This document shows positions 18,344 to 29,158 of a DNA stretch of 64,000 bases, piece by piece. Made by a program: the position numbers and the translations under genes. The number at the start of each line of letters is the position of its first letter. The stretch's first letter is position 1. The notes below the pieces were generated by a model. It was not told the DNA's origin and did not search any database. It worked only from the letters and a program-made list of their open reading frames with translations. The stretch covers positions 1,798,001-1,862,000 of the forward strand of contig NZ_CP015243.1 of the NCBI RefSeq assembly GCF_001648175.1, read 5' to 3'. The DNA comes from Halotalea alkalilenta (GTDB lineage Bacteria; Pseudomonadota; Gammaproteobacteria; Pseudomonadales; Halomonadaceae).

Positions 18344-19771
18344 ATGGCTTGGAACGAGCCAGGTAATGGTGGCAACGACAAGCGCCACGACCCCTGGGGC
18401 AGCGGCAATCGCAAAGACGAGGGCAGTGACCAGGGGGGCCGAGACGATGACAAGCGGCCGAACGATCCCTGGGGTGGTGGCAACCGTGGCAACAAGGGTA
18501 GTGGCCGTCCACCGGATCTCGACGAAGCATTGAAGAAACTGCAAAACGGGCTGGCTGGTCTGTTCGGCGGTAAAAAGCGCTCCAACGGTGGTGGCGATGG
18601 CGGCAATGGTGGGCGCAAGCACAGCGCGCTGATCCTGCCGGCGGTGCTGGTGGTGGTCGCCTTGGGCGTCTGGGCCGGCTCCGGTTTCTATTTGGTCGAT
18701 CAGTCCGAACGCGGCGTAGTCCTGCGTTTCGGCAAGTATCACGACACCGTCAACCCCGGTCTGCACTGGAACCCGCCGCTGGTCGACAGGGTCAGTCTGG
18801 TCAACGTCACCGAGGTGCGTTCGTTCCAGCAGAATTCCTCGATGCTCACCAGCGACACCAACATCGTTACCGTGCGGATCTCGGTGCAGTATCAGGTCGC
18901 CAATCCCCGCGACTTCGTGCTCAACGTACGCGAGCCGGAGCAGAGCCTGCGCAATGCGCTGGACTCGACCCTGCGCCATGTGGTCGGCGCCAGCGGGATG
19001 CAGAACGTGCTGACCAGCACCAGCGAAGTGCAGGAAGTCCAGCAGGCTGACGACACTGCCCCGTCGCAGATCGAGGATGAGAGTGCCGGTCCGGATGCGG
19101 TGCCTTTGATCAGCATGACGCCGCCGGTGCAGGATTCGCTGCTCAGCGGTCGCGAGGAGCTCGGGCCCGCCGTCGCCGAGCGGCTCCAGCAGGCGCTCGA
19201 CGCCTACCGGGTCGGCTTGAGACTGCAGACCGTCAACCTCGAGAGCACCCAGGCACCCGACCAGGTCCAGGATGCGGTCGATGACGTGATTCGCTCGCGC
19301 GAGGATCGTCAGCGCTCGATCAACGAGGCCCGCGCCTACGAGAACGCCCTGCAGCCGCAGACCGAAGGGGAAGCGCAGCGCCTGATCGAGGAAGCGACCG
19401 GGTATCGCAACTCGGTGGTCTCCGACGCTCGCGGTCAGACCAGCCGCTTCCTCGCGGTGCTCGGCGAATATCGCCAGGCCCCTGAAGTGACTCGCGAACG
19501 CCTTTACCTGGATGCGCTGAGCTCGATCTACTCTCGCAGTCCGAAAGCCCTGGTCGATCTCGACCAGAACAACAACTCGATGATCTATCTGCCTCTCGAT
19601 CAGCTGCGTGGTCGCGGCCAGGACGGGCAGGGGACTCAGGTCGACCCCGATGAGGTGCGCCGGCTCGAATCGGTCTCCCGGCAGACGGTCGATCAGGTCA
19701 TCAACCGCCCCGGCCGTACCGAGGCCCAGAGCGGTAGCAACACCAGCGGTCTGCGGGAGGGACGGCAATGA
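18344..19771 (+). CDS. hflK: FtsH protease modulator HflK
   Basis: A 475-residue SPFH-family membrane protein that forms the HflKC cage around FtsH and limits its access to membrane substrates. The N-terminus is Gly/Asp-rich with repeated DPWG/NPWG-like motifs (MAWNEPGNGG, HDPWGSG, NDPWGGG). One transmembrane helix follows (LILPAVLVVVALGVWAGSGF, about residues 97-116). The SPFH domain then has VLRFGKYHDTVNPGLHWNPP. An acidic insertion of about 40 residues (about 226-268, rich in D, E, Q and S) sits inside the SPFH/coil region and is absent from classic HflK. The ATG at 18344 has GGAGAGGA upstream. The stop overlaps hflC (ATGA). Confidence 0.95.
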   Translation: MAWNEPGNGGNDKRHDPWGSGNRKDEGSDQGGRDDDKRPNDPWGGGNRGNKGSGRPPDLDEALKKLQNGLAGLFGGKKRSNGGGDGGNGGRKHSALILPAVLVVVALGVWAGSGFYLVDQSERGVVLRFGKYHDTVNPGLHWNPPLVDRVSLVNVTEVRSFQQNSSMLTSDTNIVTVRISVQYQVANPRDFVLNVREPEQSLRNALDSTLRHVVGASGMQNVLTSTSEVQEVQQADDTAPSQIEDESAGPDAVPLISMTPPVQDSLLSGREELGPAVAERLQQALDAYRVGLRLQTVNLESTQAPDQVQDAVDDVIRSREDRQRSINEARAYENALQPQTEGEAQRLIEEATGYRNSVVSDARGQTSRFLAVLGEYRQAPEVTRERLYLDALSSIYSRSPKALVDLDQNNNSMIYLPLDQLRGRGQDGQGTQVDPDEVRRLESVSRQTVDQVINRPGRTEAQSGSNTSGLREGRQ

Positions 19772-20652
19772 TCAACAACCGCGCATTGGTCATCATCGCG
19801 CTGCTAGCGGTCATCGCCTGGATCGCCAACGCCAGCTTCTACGTGGTCGACGAGACCCAGAGGGCGATCAAGCTGCGCTTCGGTGAAGTGGTCGAGGCGG
19901 ACATTGCGCCGGGCCTGCATCTGAAATGGCCTTTGATCAACACCGTGCGGACGTTCGACGCCCGCGTGCAGACGGTGGAGAGCAGCGAGAGCCGCTTCCT
20001 TACCGCCGGGCGTAACGCACTGATCGTCGACTCCTACGTCAAGTGGCAGGTGACCGACCCGAACCTGTTCTACGAGTCGACCCGTGGCGACATGACACGT
20101 GCCGAGAGCCTGATCGCACCGCGCGTCGACGAAAGCCTGCGTAACGCTTTCGGTAGCCGCGACGTCAGCACCATCATCAGCGAGGACCGTGATGAAATGC
20201 TGCTCCAGCCGATGGCGAACCTCGATCGTGCGATGCGTCAGGAAGTCGGCGTGGCGATCCTCGACATTCGCTTGAAGCGTGTCGAGCTGCCCCGTGAAGT
20301 GACCCAGGCGGTGTTCGAGCGGATGCGCACCGAGCGCCATGCCGAGGCACGCCAGTATCGCGCCCAGGGTCTCGAGCAGAGCGAGCGTATTCGCGCCCGC
20401 GCCGATCGTGAGCGCCAGGTCGCCCTGGCCACCGCGCGTCAGGAGGCCGAGACGCTGCGCGGGCAAGGGGATGCCGAGGCTTCGCAGATCTATGCCAACG
20501 CCTATCAGCAGGACAGCGAGTTCTTCCGCTTCTACCGCTCGCTCGACGCCTATCGCACGAGTTTCAGCGGCGATGGGGATATGCTGATACTGAGTCCCGA
20601 CAGCGAGTTCTTCCGCTACTTCAGCAATCCGCAGGGCGAGGCTCAGAACTAG
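19768..20652 (+). CDS. hflC: FtsH protease modulator HflC
   Basis: A 294-residue SPFH protein and partner of HflK. It has an N-terminal signal-anchor (ALVIIALLAVIAWIANASFYVV), TQRAIKLRFGEVVEADIAPGLH, and the coiled region with RMRTERHAEARQYRAQG, a family hallmark. The C-terminal FYRSLDAYRTSF and DSEFFRYF segments also match. Its ATG overlaps the hflK stop. A hairpin with a T run lies about 90 bases after its stop. Confidence 0.97.
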   Translation: MINNRALVIIALLAVIAWIANASFYVVDETQRAIKLRFGEVVEADIAPGLHLKWPLINTVRTFDARVQTVESSESRFLTAGRNALIVDSYVKWQVTDPNLFYESTRGDMTRAESLIAPRVDESLRNAFGSRDVSTIISEDRDEMLLQPMANLDRAMRQEVGVAILDIRLKRVELPREVTQAVFERMRTERHAEARQYRAQGLEQSERIRARADRERQVALATARQEAETLRGQGDAEASQIYANAYQQDSEFFRFYRSLDAYRTSFSGDGDMLILSPDSEFFRYFSNPQGEAQN

Positions 20653-20741
20653 GCTTCGAATCCCTCGGCCCACTGCGGCATCCGGCGCTCCTGGCGCCGG
20701 ATGCCGTACGGGATGGCACGCCGCTGCAAGCGTGGTAGAAT

Positions 20742-20775
20742 CCACAAAACCGGGCGCGCCCCGGTTTTTTTGTGG
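20742..20775 (+). terminator. Hairpin with T tract between hflC and hisZ
   Basis: CCACAAAACCGG and CCGGTTTTTTTGTGG pair around a GCGCGCC loop, leaving an interrupted T run on the 3' arm. This could terminate hflC transcripts. A good -10 element (TAGAAT, 20736-20741) lies immediately upstream, so the hairpin may instead be at the very 5' end of the hisZ-purA transcript and act as an attenuator or stability element. Confidence 0.6.
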
Positions 20776-20923
20776 CCGAGTCGCGACGCGCTCCCGCCGT
20801 TTCCGACCAAGGGAAACGATCGCCCGGCCGCTTCACCGCAGTCCGACGTCTCGCCAGCGCCATCCGGCGCCTCTTTGGCCGCGCGAGAACGTCCGAGCAG
20901 TCAAACTTCTAGGGCATCCAGAC

Positions 20924-22108
20924 ATGACCATGGCCGATCGCTGGCTTCTTCCCGACGGCATCGACGAGGTGCTCCCGCCCCTGGCGCTGCGCATGGAGTC
21001 GCTGCGTCGCGCGCTTCTCGATCTTTACCACCGCTGGGGTTACGACCTGGTCGTGCCGCCGCCGGTCGAGTTTCTCGATTCACTGCTGACCGGCACCGGC
21101 AGCGATCTCGAGCTGCAGACTTTCAAGCTCACCGATCAGGCCAGTGGGCGGATGATGGGGCTTTCCGCCGACGTCACCCCGCAGGTCGCGCGGATGGACG
21201 CACACTCCCTGCGCCGTCCCGGGCCTTCGCGGCTTTGCTACTGCGCCAATGCGCTGCGCGCCACGGCGGACCAGTACCAGGGGGGGCGCAATCCGGTGCA
21301 GCTCGGTCTCGAGCTGTTCGGCCATTCAGGCATCGACGCGGATCTCGAGATCGTTCGCCTGGCGCTGGAGAGCCTCTATCTCGCCGGTGCCACCGATGTC
21401 CACCTCGCCTTCGGTCATATCGGCATCTATCGCGTGCTCACCGAGGCCGCGGGGCTCGACGCCGCGCTCGAGCGCGACCTGTTCGAGGCGATCGAACGCA
21501 AGGCCTATACCGAGATCGATGCTCTGCTCGAAGAGGCCGAGATCGACGCTTCCCTGCGCCACATGCTGGCCCGCCTGCCGAGACTGCATGGCGGCCTGGA
21601 GGTGATCACCGAGGCGCGCGAGTCCTTCCTCGACATGCCCGAGGAGATCTCGGCCCAGCTCGAGCAGTTCGAGCACCTGGCCCGACGCATCGGCGCGGAG
21701 CACCCCGAGGTCGAGCTCTACTTCGATCTCGCCGAGCTTCGCGGCTATCAGTATCACACCGGCGTGGTGTTTGCCGCTTACGTGCCCGGCTATGGCCAGG
21801 CGCTGGTCAAGGGGGGACGCTACGACGACACCGGGCGCGCTTTCGGGCGCTCGCGACCGGCGACCGGCTGCTCGATGGAGCTCAAGCTGCTCGCGGGGCT
21901 TCGCGAGCAGCTGCCGCCGTGCGACGGCATCTGGGCGCCCGCCGGCGAGAATGGCGAACTGGAGGCCATCGTCGCCAAACTGCGCGCGGCCGGTGAGCGA
22001 GTGGTCCAGGCGCTGCCTGGGCAGGTCACCGGCGCGTTGGATCATCGCTGCAATCGCCGTCTCGAGCGAATCGACGGCGAATGGCGCTGTGTGCCGCTCG
22101 ACGCATGA
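20924..22108 (+). CDS. hisZ: ATP phosphoribosyltransferase regulatory subunit HisZ
   Basis: A 394-residue class II aminoacyl-tRNA synthetase paralogue that activates the short form of HisG in histidine synthesis. It has WLLPDGIDEVLPP, FKLTDQASGRMMGLSADVTPQVARMDAH, RLCYCANALRA, LELFGHSGIDADLEI, and the late FDLAELRGYQYHTGVVFAAYVPGYG motif with KGGRYD. Histidyl-tRNA synthetase anticodon domains are lacking, which separates it from HisS. I chose the ATG at 20924; the open frame begins further upstream without homology. It lies 60 bases before purA, the usual hisZ-purA pair. Confidence 0.95.
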   Translation: MTMADRWLLPDGIDEVLPPLALRMESLRRALLDLYHRWGYDLVVPPPVEFLDSLLTGTGSDLELQTFKLTDQASGRMMGLSADVTPQVARMDAHSLRRPGPSRLCYCANALRATADQYQGGRNPVQLGLELFGHSGIDADLEIVRLALESLYLAGATDVHLAFGHIGIYRVLTEAAGLDAALERDLFEAIERKAYTEIDALLEEAEIDASLRHMLARLPRLHGGLEVITEARESFLDMPEEISAQLEQFEHLARRIGAEHPEVELYFDLAELRGYQYHTGVVFAAYVPGYGQALVKGGRYDDTGRAFGRSRPATGCSMELKLLAGLREQLPPCDGIWAPAGENGELEAIVAKLRAAGERVVQALPGQVTGALDHRCNRRLERIDGEWRCVPLDA

Positions 22109-23464
<1,356 letters not shown>

Positions 23465-23484
23465 GCCTCATCGTCTCTGAGTGC

Positions 23485-23520
23485 AAACGCTCCGCCAATC
23501 CCATGGCGGAGCGTTTTTCG
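23485..23520 (+). terminator. Rho-independent terminator after purA
   Basis: AAACGCTCCGCCA, loop ATCCCA, TGGCGGAGCGTTTTT form a 13-bp perfect stem followed by five Ts. It sits between the convergent purA and entA genes and may also slow transcription from the entA side, although the opposite strand has only a short T run. Confidence 0.93.
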
Positions 23521-23559
23521 TTTCGGCAGGCGCCTTCCGCCATCGCCTAGGCGTGGCAT

Positions 23560-24375
23560 TCAGCCAAGGTCGAAGGTGGCGCCGCCGTCGATGCGCAGGT
23601 CGTGCAGGGTGATGTGCCCGGCACGGGGGGAGAGCAAAAACAGGATCGCGTCGCTGACGTCGTCGGGGGTGGCGATCTTGCCCAGCGGGATGCCGGCCTT
23701 GAAGCTTGCGAGCGAGCCTTCGATCACCTTGGCCCGGCCGCTCTCGTCCGCCCACATGCCGCGCTGCATGCCGGTGTCGGTGGAGCCGGGAGAGACGACG
23801 TTGCAACGGATGCCGTATTCGGCGAGCTCGAGACCGAGGCAGCGGGTCAGCTGGGTCGCCGCGGCCTTGGAGGCGGCGTAGGCGCCCATCTCCATCCGCG
23901 GGGTACCGGCGGCGTTGGAGCTGACCACCACGATCGCGCCGCGACGGCGCGGGATCATCCGGCGTGCCACCGCGCGGGCGAGGCGGAAGGGGCCGCCTGC
24001 GTTGATCGAAAGCGCCCGCTCCCATTCGTGGTCCTCTAGATCGACCACCCGGCCCATCTGCAGCACGCCTGCGACGCTTGCGAGGTGATCGATCGGCCCG
24101 TGGATGGCCTCGGCCGCGGCGACGGCCTGGTCGACGGCCTGGGTGTCGGCGACGTCGAGCGGATGCAGCGAAAGCCGCTCGCCTGCGTCGAGCGTGGCGG
24201 CGAGCCGCTCGAGTCCCGCTTGCTTGAGATCGAGCGCGGCAACCCTTGCGCCCTGCTCGAGCAGGCGTCGCACCAAGCACTCACCGATGCCCTGGGCGGC
24301 GCCGCTGACCACCACTACCTGGCCTTCGAACTCTTGGTCCCGAGGCTTTGGCGAGAGGGTCGTTTCACCGCTCAT
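23560..24375 (-). CDS. entA: 2,3-dihydro-2,3-dihydroxybenzoate dehydrogenase
   Basis: A 271-residue short-chain dehydrogenase that oxidises 2,3-dihydro-2,3-dihydroxybenzoate to 2,3-dihydroxybenzoate with NAD. The nucleotide motif is [10 protein letters not shown] near residue 20, the catalytic motif is YAASK, and [16 protein letters not shown] matches the EntA/DhbA group. The frame is open to 24408, but the ATG at 24375 overlaps the entB stop (ATGA) and fits the family start. It is the last gene of entC-entE-entB-entA, which together make and activate the catechol unit. Confidence 0.92.
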   Translation of the reverse strand: MSGETTLSPKPRDQEFEGQVVVVSGAAQGIGECLVRRLLEQGARVAALDLKQAGLERLAATLDAGERLSLHPLDVADTQAVDQAVAAAEAIHGPIDHLASVAGVLQMGRVVDLEDHEWERALSINAGGPFRLARAVARRMIPRRRGAIVVVSSNAAGTPRMEMGAYAASKAAATQLTRCLGLELAEYGIRCNVVSPGSTDTGMQRGMWADESGRAKVIEGSLASFKAGIPLGKIATPDDVSDAILFLLSPRAGHITLHDLRIDGGATFDLG

Positions 24376-25244
24376 TTCATTCCACCGGCGCGGAAGATCT
24401 CGCGCCATTCGTCAAGCGTCGCATGCTCGACCAGATCGGCGAAGCCGACCTCGATGCCCTCCCGGCGCAGCCGCTCGGCGAGGCTCATCAGACGAATCGA
24501 GTCCATCCCTGCGAGCATCAGGTTCTCGTCGCCGGGAATCTCCTCCAGCGGGGTCTCGAGCAGCCGCTCGATCTCCGCCTCGAAGGCGGCCAGATCGAAG
24601 CCGCGGGCGCTGTCCAGCGCGGCGATGGTGTCGGCGGTGGTCAGGCTCACGCCGCAGTTGCGCGCGACGTAGTCGGTGGCCATGCGGTGCTCCGACGCAG
24701 AGAAGTCCGCCACCGCGTCGTAGACGAAGAACGGCTGGACATCCTGCATGAAGGCCTCGAGCGCGGTCGCCATGCAGCCGATGTGGCCATAGATGCCGGT
24801 GATGATCAGCTGGTCGCGACCCAGCTCGCGCAGTTGGGCGCGCAGGTCGGAGCGCTGGAAGGCGCTGTAGCGCCACTTGGTCAGTACCACCTCGTCCGCG
24901 GTGGGGGCGAGGCGGGCGACGATCGGGTAGAGCTCGGGATGGGCGGGCAGGCCCGGGCCCCAGAAGTCGTTGAGCAGGGCGCGGTCGCTATCGGGCTGTT
25001 CGGTCGGCTGCGCGGTGTAGAACACCGGGATTCCATTCGCGCGCGCATGGTCGAGCAGCTGGCGAGTGTGGTCGAGCAGCATCGGAATCGGTGCCTGGTC
25101 GCGGTAGTACTTGTCGAGGAAGTACTCCTGCATGTCATGGATCAGCAGCGCCGCACGGCCTGCTTCCGGCCGCCAGTCGACCCGGTTGTCGGGACGAGCC
25201 TCGGCGCCGGGCATCGGATAGGGCGTGATCGCGGGGATGGTCAT
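24372..25244 (-). CDS. entB: Isochorismatase / aryl carrier protein
   Basis: A 290-residue bifunctional protein. The N-terminal isochorismatase domain (about 1-205) has RAALLIHDMQEYFLDKY, VLTKWRYSAF and the GIYGHIGCMATALEAF segment, and removes pyruvate from isochorismate. The C-terminal aryl carrier domain has LAGMDSIRLM, where Ser249 should carry phosphopantetheine loaded with 2,3-dihydroxybenzoate by EntE. The carrier then feeds the EntF condensation domain. No phosphopantetheinyl transferase gene is in the window. It is 64 bases after entE and overlaps entA by four bases. Confidence 0.95.
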   Translation of the reverse strand: MTIPAITPYPMPGAEARPDNRVDWRPEAGRAALLIHDMQEYFLDKYYRDQAPIPMLLDHTRQLLDHARANGIPVFYTAQPTEQPDSDRALLNDFWGPGLPAHPELYPIVARLAPTADEVVLTKWRYSAFQRSDLRAQLRELGRDQLIITGIYGHIGCMATALEAFMQDVQPFFVYDAVADFSASEHRMATDYVARNCGVSLTTADTIAALDSARGFDLAAFEAEIERLLETPLEEIPGDENLMLAGMDSIRLMSLAERLRREGIEVGFADLVEHATLDEWREIFRAGGMK

Positions 25245-25308
25245 GGTGATGCAACCTCTACGGCAGATAGGCGAAAGCCGCCCGGCGCGCGGTCGGGCGG
25301 CATGGGGT

Positions 25309-26976
25309 TCAGGCGAAGCGCTCCTTGAGCAGTTCGCGTAGCACTTTGCGGCTCACCTTGCCGACCCCGCTCTGGGGGAAGGCGTCGATGAATTCGAAGC
25401 GATCGGGCACCTTGTAGGCGGCGAGGCGTCCGCGTACGAAGCGGGCGAGATCACGCTTGTCGAGCGCCTGGCCATCGCGGGCGACGACGAATGCGCAGCT
25501 GCGCTCCCCGAGGTAGGCGTCCGGCATGCCGACCACCGCGACGTCATGGACGCCGGGATGGGCGAGCAGCACGTTCTCGACCTCGTCCATCGCGATCTTC
25601 TCGCCGCCGCGGTTGATCTGGTCCTTCTCGCGGCCCTCGACGATCAGATCGCCCTGCTCGGTGCGCACGGCGATGTCGCCGGTGCGGTAGAAGCCGTCCG
25701 CGGTGAACGAGGCCGAGTTGACCTCGGGCGCGTTGAAGTAGCCGCGAATGGTGTAGGGACCGCGGGTGATCAGATGGCCGGCCTGGCCGGGGGGAAGGTC
25801 ACGGTCCTGGTCATCGACGATACGCACCTCGTCGAGCGGCGAGATCGGTCGTCCCTGGGTGTGGATGATCAGCTCCTCGGGATCGTCAAGGCGGGTGTAG
25901 TTGACCAGCCCCTCGGCCATCCCGAACACCTGCTGGAGCGTGCAGCCGAGCGTCGGACGCACTCGCCGCGCCGCCTCGCTGACCAGTTTGGCGCCGCCGA
26001 CCTGGAGCACTTCGAGGCTCGCCAGCTGCTCGACGCCTCGGCTCGCCGCCTCCAGCCAGATCAGCGCCAGCGGTGGCACCAGCGCGGTGATGGTGACCCG
26101 CTCGCGCTCGATCAGCGGGAAGCAGACATCCGGGCTGGGGCGCGGTGCCAGCACCACTTGGCCACCGGCGTAGAGTACGCCGAGGAAACCGGGCGAGCTC
26201 ATCGGAAAGTTATGGGCGATCGGCAGGCTGACCAGGTAGACGCTGTCGGCATCGATGCCGCAGAGCTCGTTGCTGCCGCGCAGGCTATAGATGTAGTCGT
26301 CGTGGCGCCGGGGAATCAGCTTGGAGAGCCCGGTGGTGCCGCCGGAGAGCTGGAAGAAGGCGAGCTCGCGCGAGTGCGGTGGGGCTGGCAGCTCGTCCGC
26401 CGCGGGGGCGGTGGCGAGCAGGTCGTCGAAGGCGACCAACTCCTGCGCCTCGCCGCAGATCACCAGATGCTCGAGCGTGGGCACCGCGGCCTGGGTCTCG
26501 CGTGCGAGCGTGCGGTGGTCGAAGCCTTCGAAACGGTCGACGGTGATCAGCGCGCGTGCGCCGCTGAAGCGGCAGAAGTGCTCGAGCTCGTTGCGGCGAT
26601 GGGCGGGCAGCGCGAACACCGGCAGCGCGCCGAGGCGGAACAGCGCGAAGCAGGCAACGATGAACTCGGCCCGATTGGGCAGCTGCAGTACCACCCGGTC
26701 GCCCTTGTCGATCCCTAGTCGGTACAGGCCGAGAGCGCAGCGCTCGACCCGCGCGTCCAGCTCGCGATAGCTCAATCGAGCCTCGCCATCGACCACGGCG
26801 ATTCGCTCGCCTTGGTCCGCGGCGCGTTGACGCAGGAAGCCACTGAAGGTCTCGCCTCGCCAATAGCCGGCGGCGACGTAGCGTTCGACGAACTCCGCCG
26901 GCCAGTCCGGGCAGAGGGCGGCGACGTCGTCGTCGGGTGCCACCTGGATCGGGTGGGCGTTGGCTGCGTGGTTCAT
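25309..26976 (-). CDS. entE: 2,3-dihydroxybenzoate-AMP ligase
   Basis: A 555-residue stand-alone adenylation enzyme that activates 2,3-dihydroxybenzoate and loads it onto EntB. Motifs include [21 protein letters not shown] (A3 core region), [24 protein letters not shown] and [11 protein letters not shown]. The substrate pocket reads [12 protein letters not shown]. The Asn in this position (near residue 255) is typical of 2,3-dihydroxybenzoate enzymes, while salicylate enzymes carry Cys. Its ATG overlaps the entC stop (ATGA). Confidence 0.95.
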   Translation of the reverse strand: MNHAANAHPIQVAPDDDVAALCPDWPAEFVERYVAAGYWRGETFSGFLRQRAADQGERIAVVDGEARLSYRELDARVERCALGLYRLGIDKGDRVVLQLPNRAEFIVACFALFRLGALPVFALPAHRRNELEHFCRFSGARALITVDRFEGFDHRTLARETQAAVPTLEHLVICGEAQELVAFDDLLATAPAADELPAPPHSRELAFFQLSGGTTGLSKLIPRRHDDYIYSLRGSNELCGIDADSVYLVSLPIAHNFPMSSPGFLGVLYAGGQVVLAPRPSPDVCFPLIERERVTITALVPPLALIWLEAASRGVEQLASLEVLQVGGAKLVSEAARRVRPTLGCTLQQVFGMAEGLVNYTRLDDPEELIIHTQGRPISPLDEVRIVDDQDRDLPPGQAGHLITRGPYTIRGYFNAPEVNSASFTADGFYRTGDIAVRTEQGDLIVEGREKDQINRGGEKIAMDEVENVLLAHPGVHDVAVVGMPDAYLGERSCAFVVARDGQALDKRDLARFVRGRLAAYKVPDRFEFIDAFPQSGVGKVSRKVLRELLKERFA

Positions 26977-28211
26977 GCATCTGTCCCTGGAGTGGATGAG
27001 GTGGTGGACGCCTGGCCGAGCGAGTCATCGAGGCCCAGCGCCGCCAGCATGGTACCGAGCTTGGTGCCGGTCTCGGCGAACTCGCTGGCGGGTGTCGAGC
27101 CCTCGACCAGCCCGGCGCCCGCGTAGAGAGTGAGGTGTTCGCCACGCAGCTCGGCGCAGCGCAGCGAGAGCGCCCATTCACCGTCGCCCGAGGCGTCGCA
27201 CCAGCCGACCAGGCCGCTGAACAGCTCGCGCTCGAACGGTTCGAGCCGGCGGATCGCAGCGAAGGCGGCGGCGTTGGGGTGACCACATACCGCCGGCGTC
27301 GGGTGCAGCGCGCGAGCGATGGCGAGCGACGAGGGCGCGGGCTCGATCAGCTCGCCGCTGAGCTCGGTCGACAGGTGCCAGAGCTTGCCGGTGCTCAGAA
27401 GCGTCGGGCCCTCAGGCACCTCGAGCTGCGAGCAGAACGGGCGCAGCGCCGCGACCACCGCGTCGATCACCAGCGCGTGCTCACGCAGGTCCTTTTCGGA
27501 GTGCAGCAGGGCCGCTGCGGCCAGGCGATCCTCCTCGGGGTCTCGGCGGCGAGCGGCCGAGCCCGCCAGTGGGTTGACCATCACCCGTCGGCCGATTCGC
27601 CGCACCATCAACTCGGGGCTGGCGCCGAGGAACACCGCCGGCGACTGGCGCGCCTCCAGCGGAGTGGCGAACACATAGGCTTCGGGATTGCGATGCAGCA
27701 GCCGGCGCAGCAGCAGGGTGGGGTCGAGCGCGCCGTCGGTCTCGACCTCGAGGGTTCGGGCCAGCACCACCTTGTCGAGGCGCCCGGCGCGGAACTCGGC
27801 CAGCGCCGCCTCGACCCCGGCGCAGTAGCCGGCGCGGTCCGGATGCGGTGTGACGCGGCGCGCCTTGGCGTCGAGGGCCGGCTCGGTCTGCTGGGCCGCC
27901 CAGTGGGTCAGCGCGGAGCGCTCCGTGCAGCGTCGCGGCAGCAGCAGCCGGCCGTGGCGATCATCGGCGAACGGCAGCGCGCCGACCACCCGCGGATTCG
28001 CAATCCCCGCGCGCCGGCCTTGTTCGAGCAGCTCGGCGAGGGCTTGTTCGCCTTGATCACCGCGCGGAGAGCGCGTGTCCAGCCAGTCGCCGGCGAGCAG
28101 GGCGCGGGTCGGCGAGCTGAACAGGAAGTCTTCCGCGCGATAGGCCGAGACCAGTGCCTCGGCGGTGGTCTCGTCGCCGGTGGGATGGGGGATGACCATC
28201 TCGTCGTTCAC
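26973..28211 (-). CDS. entC: Isochorismate synthase
   Basis: A 412-residue chorismate-binding enzyme that converts chorismate to isochorismate, the entry into catechol siderophore synthesis. Motifs are [61 protein letters not shown], and the C-terminal [16 protein letters not shown]. The start is a GTG with AGGAG eight bases upstream. A Fur-box-like sequence lies about 70 bases before the start. First gene of entCEBA. Confidence 0.94.
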   Translation of the reverse strand: MNDEMVIPHPTGDETTAEALVSAYRAEDFLFSSPTRALLAGDWLDTRSPRGDQGEQALAELLEQGRRAGIANPRVVGALPFADDRHGRLLLPRRCTERSALTHWAAQQTEPALDAKARRVTPHPDRAGYCAGVEAALAEFRAGRLDKVVLARTLEVETDGALDPTLLLRRLLHRNPEAYVFATPLEARQSPAVFLGASPELMVRRIGRRVMVNPLAGSAARRRDPEEDRLAAAALLHSEKDLREHALVIDAVVAALRPFCSQLEVPEGPTLLSTGKLWHLSTELSGELIEPAPSSLAIARALHPTPAVCGHPNAAAFAAIRRLEPFERELFSGLVGWCDASGDGEWALSLRCAELRGEHLTLYAGAGLVEGSTPASEFAETGTKLGTMLAALGLDDSLGQASTTSSTPGTDA

Positions 28212-28281
28212 GGTTCGCTCCTGACCGCCATCACAGGGGGCGGTGTAAGGCTCAGGGTGGGCATGTTAAATCCAAACGGAG

Positions 28282-28301
28282 GCTGAATCATTCGCATTTG
28301 T
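28282..28301 (-). promoter_or_regulatory. Putative Fur box upstream of entC
   Basis: Read on the minus strand, ACAAATGCGAATGATTCAGC contains AATGCGAATGATT, close to the common AATGAGAATGATT core of Fur sites. It lies just upstream of entC, where iron repression of siderophore synthesis is expected. Confidence 0.6.
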
Positions 28302-28369
28302 CGATGCGTCGTCGCCGCACTACTGCGGCGTATTCCATTCATCCGCAAGGTTTGGCTCGATACGCGGGA

Positions 28370-29158
28370 CTAGGCGGTATCCGGGCCCCGGCATCTGGTC
28401 TCGCGTCGTGCCCCGGGCACCCGCAGCACCGCGTCGCAGAGCTCGCTGAGCGGCTGCGTTTCACCGCCCCAGGGATTGACCCGGCGTGCGGCGAGATCGC
28501 CCTCGACGTCGATCAGCTCAAGATCGCGGCAGGCGCTATCGAAAGGCATCAAGCGCGGTGGCAGTTCCGGCCACAGCGTACGCAGTGCGATGCCCTCGTC
28601 GAGCAGCTGGCTGGCGAGGGTGACACGCCCATCGACCGGTGAGCGGGCCAGGTGGCGCATGCCGAAGAGCAAAAGCCCTGGGCGACCGCTCGCGAGCAGG
28701 CGCTGCTCGATGCAGCCGAGGAAGGCCTTGCGGCGGTGCCTGTCGCGCTCGGCGCACGGCCACTCGCCGGCCGGCTCGGCCAGCCACATCCTCATCCGCC
28801 GCTGCGCGGGCCGCTTGCGATTGACCGCCCGCAGGCGGCGCAGCAAAGCGGCATAGACCGGGTGGCGCCAGAGCGTGGCATGGGGGCCATCGTTCCAGAT
28901 CGGCTTCAGCGCGCCGGCGCCGAGGCGGCTGCCGGCCAGGTAGGCGTCGAGCAGTGCCTGGTGGCGCTGGCAGCCGAACTCGACCACCAGGTCCTGGCAG
29001 CGCGACGCGATCGCCTCGCTGAGTATCAGCTCGGTCAGCGCACGCATCACCTTGGGCGTCAGATGGGCTTCACCGAGGCCGACCAGCCCGGCTTGGTCGA
29101 ACCATCCAGCGAGCGCGGAGGCGACGTCAGCGAAGCCTTTGGTCACGGTGCGAGCCAT
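28370..29158 (-). CDS. Putative hydrolase of the erythromycin esterase/ChaN-like superfamily, co-translated with entF
   Basis: A 262-residue protein I do not recognise as a named siderophore gene. Its motif layout resembles the EreA/ChaN/TraB-like fold. LGEAHL near residue 30 (GExH) is followed by LVVEFG near residue 60. Then come a W..P..LLRRLRAVN..RP..RRMR block near residues 95-122, and LLLFGMRHLARS near residue 166, where Ere proteins have a late conserved His. No signal peptide is seen, so it is likely cytoplasmic. The ATG lies inside the end of entF (16-base overlap), so it should be translated with the synthetase. A role in opening, editing or releasing the siderophore ester is possible (inference). 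No Fes-type esterase is found in the window. A heme-binding ChaN-like role is the main alternative. Confidence 0.6.
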   Translation of the reverse strand: MARTVTKGFADVASALAGWFDQAGLVGLGEAHLTPKVMRALTELILSEAIASRCQDLVVEFGCQRHQALLDAYLAGSRLGAGALKPIWNDGPHATLWRHPVYAALLRRLRAVNRKRPAQRRMRMWLAEPAGEWPCAERDRHRRKAFLGCIEQRLLASGRPGLLLFGMRHLARSPVDGRVTLASQLLDEGIALRTLWPELPPRLMPFDSACRDLELIDVEGDLAARRVNPWGGETQPLSELCDAVLRVPGARRETRCRGPDTA

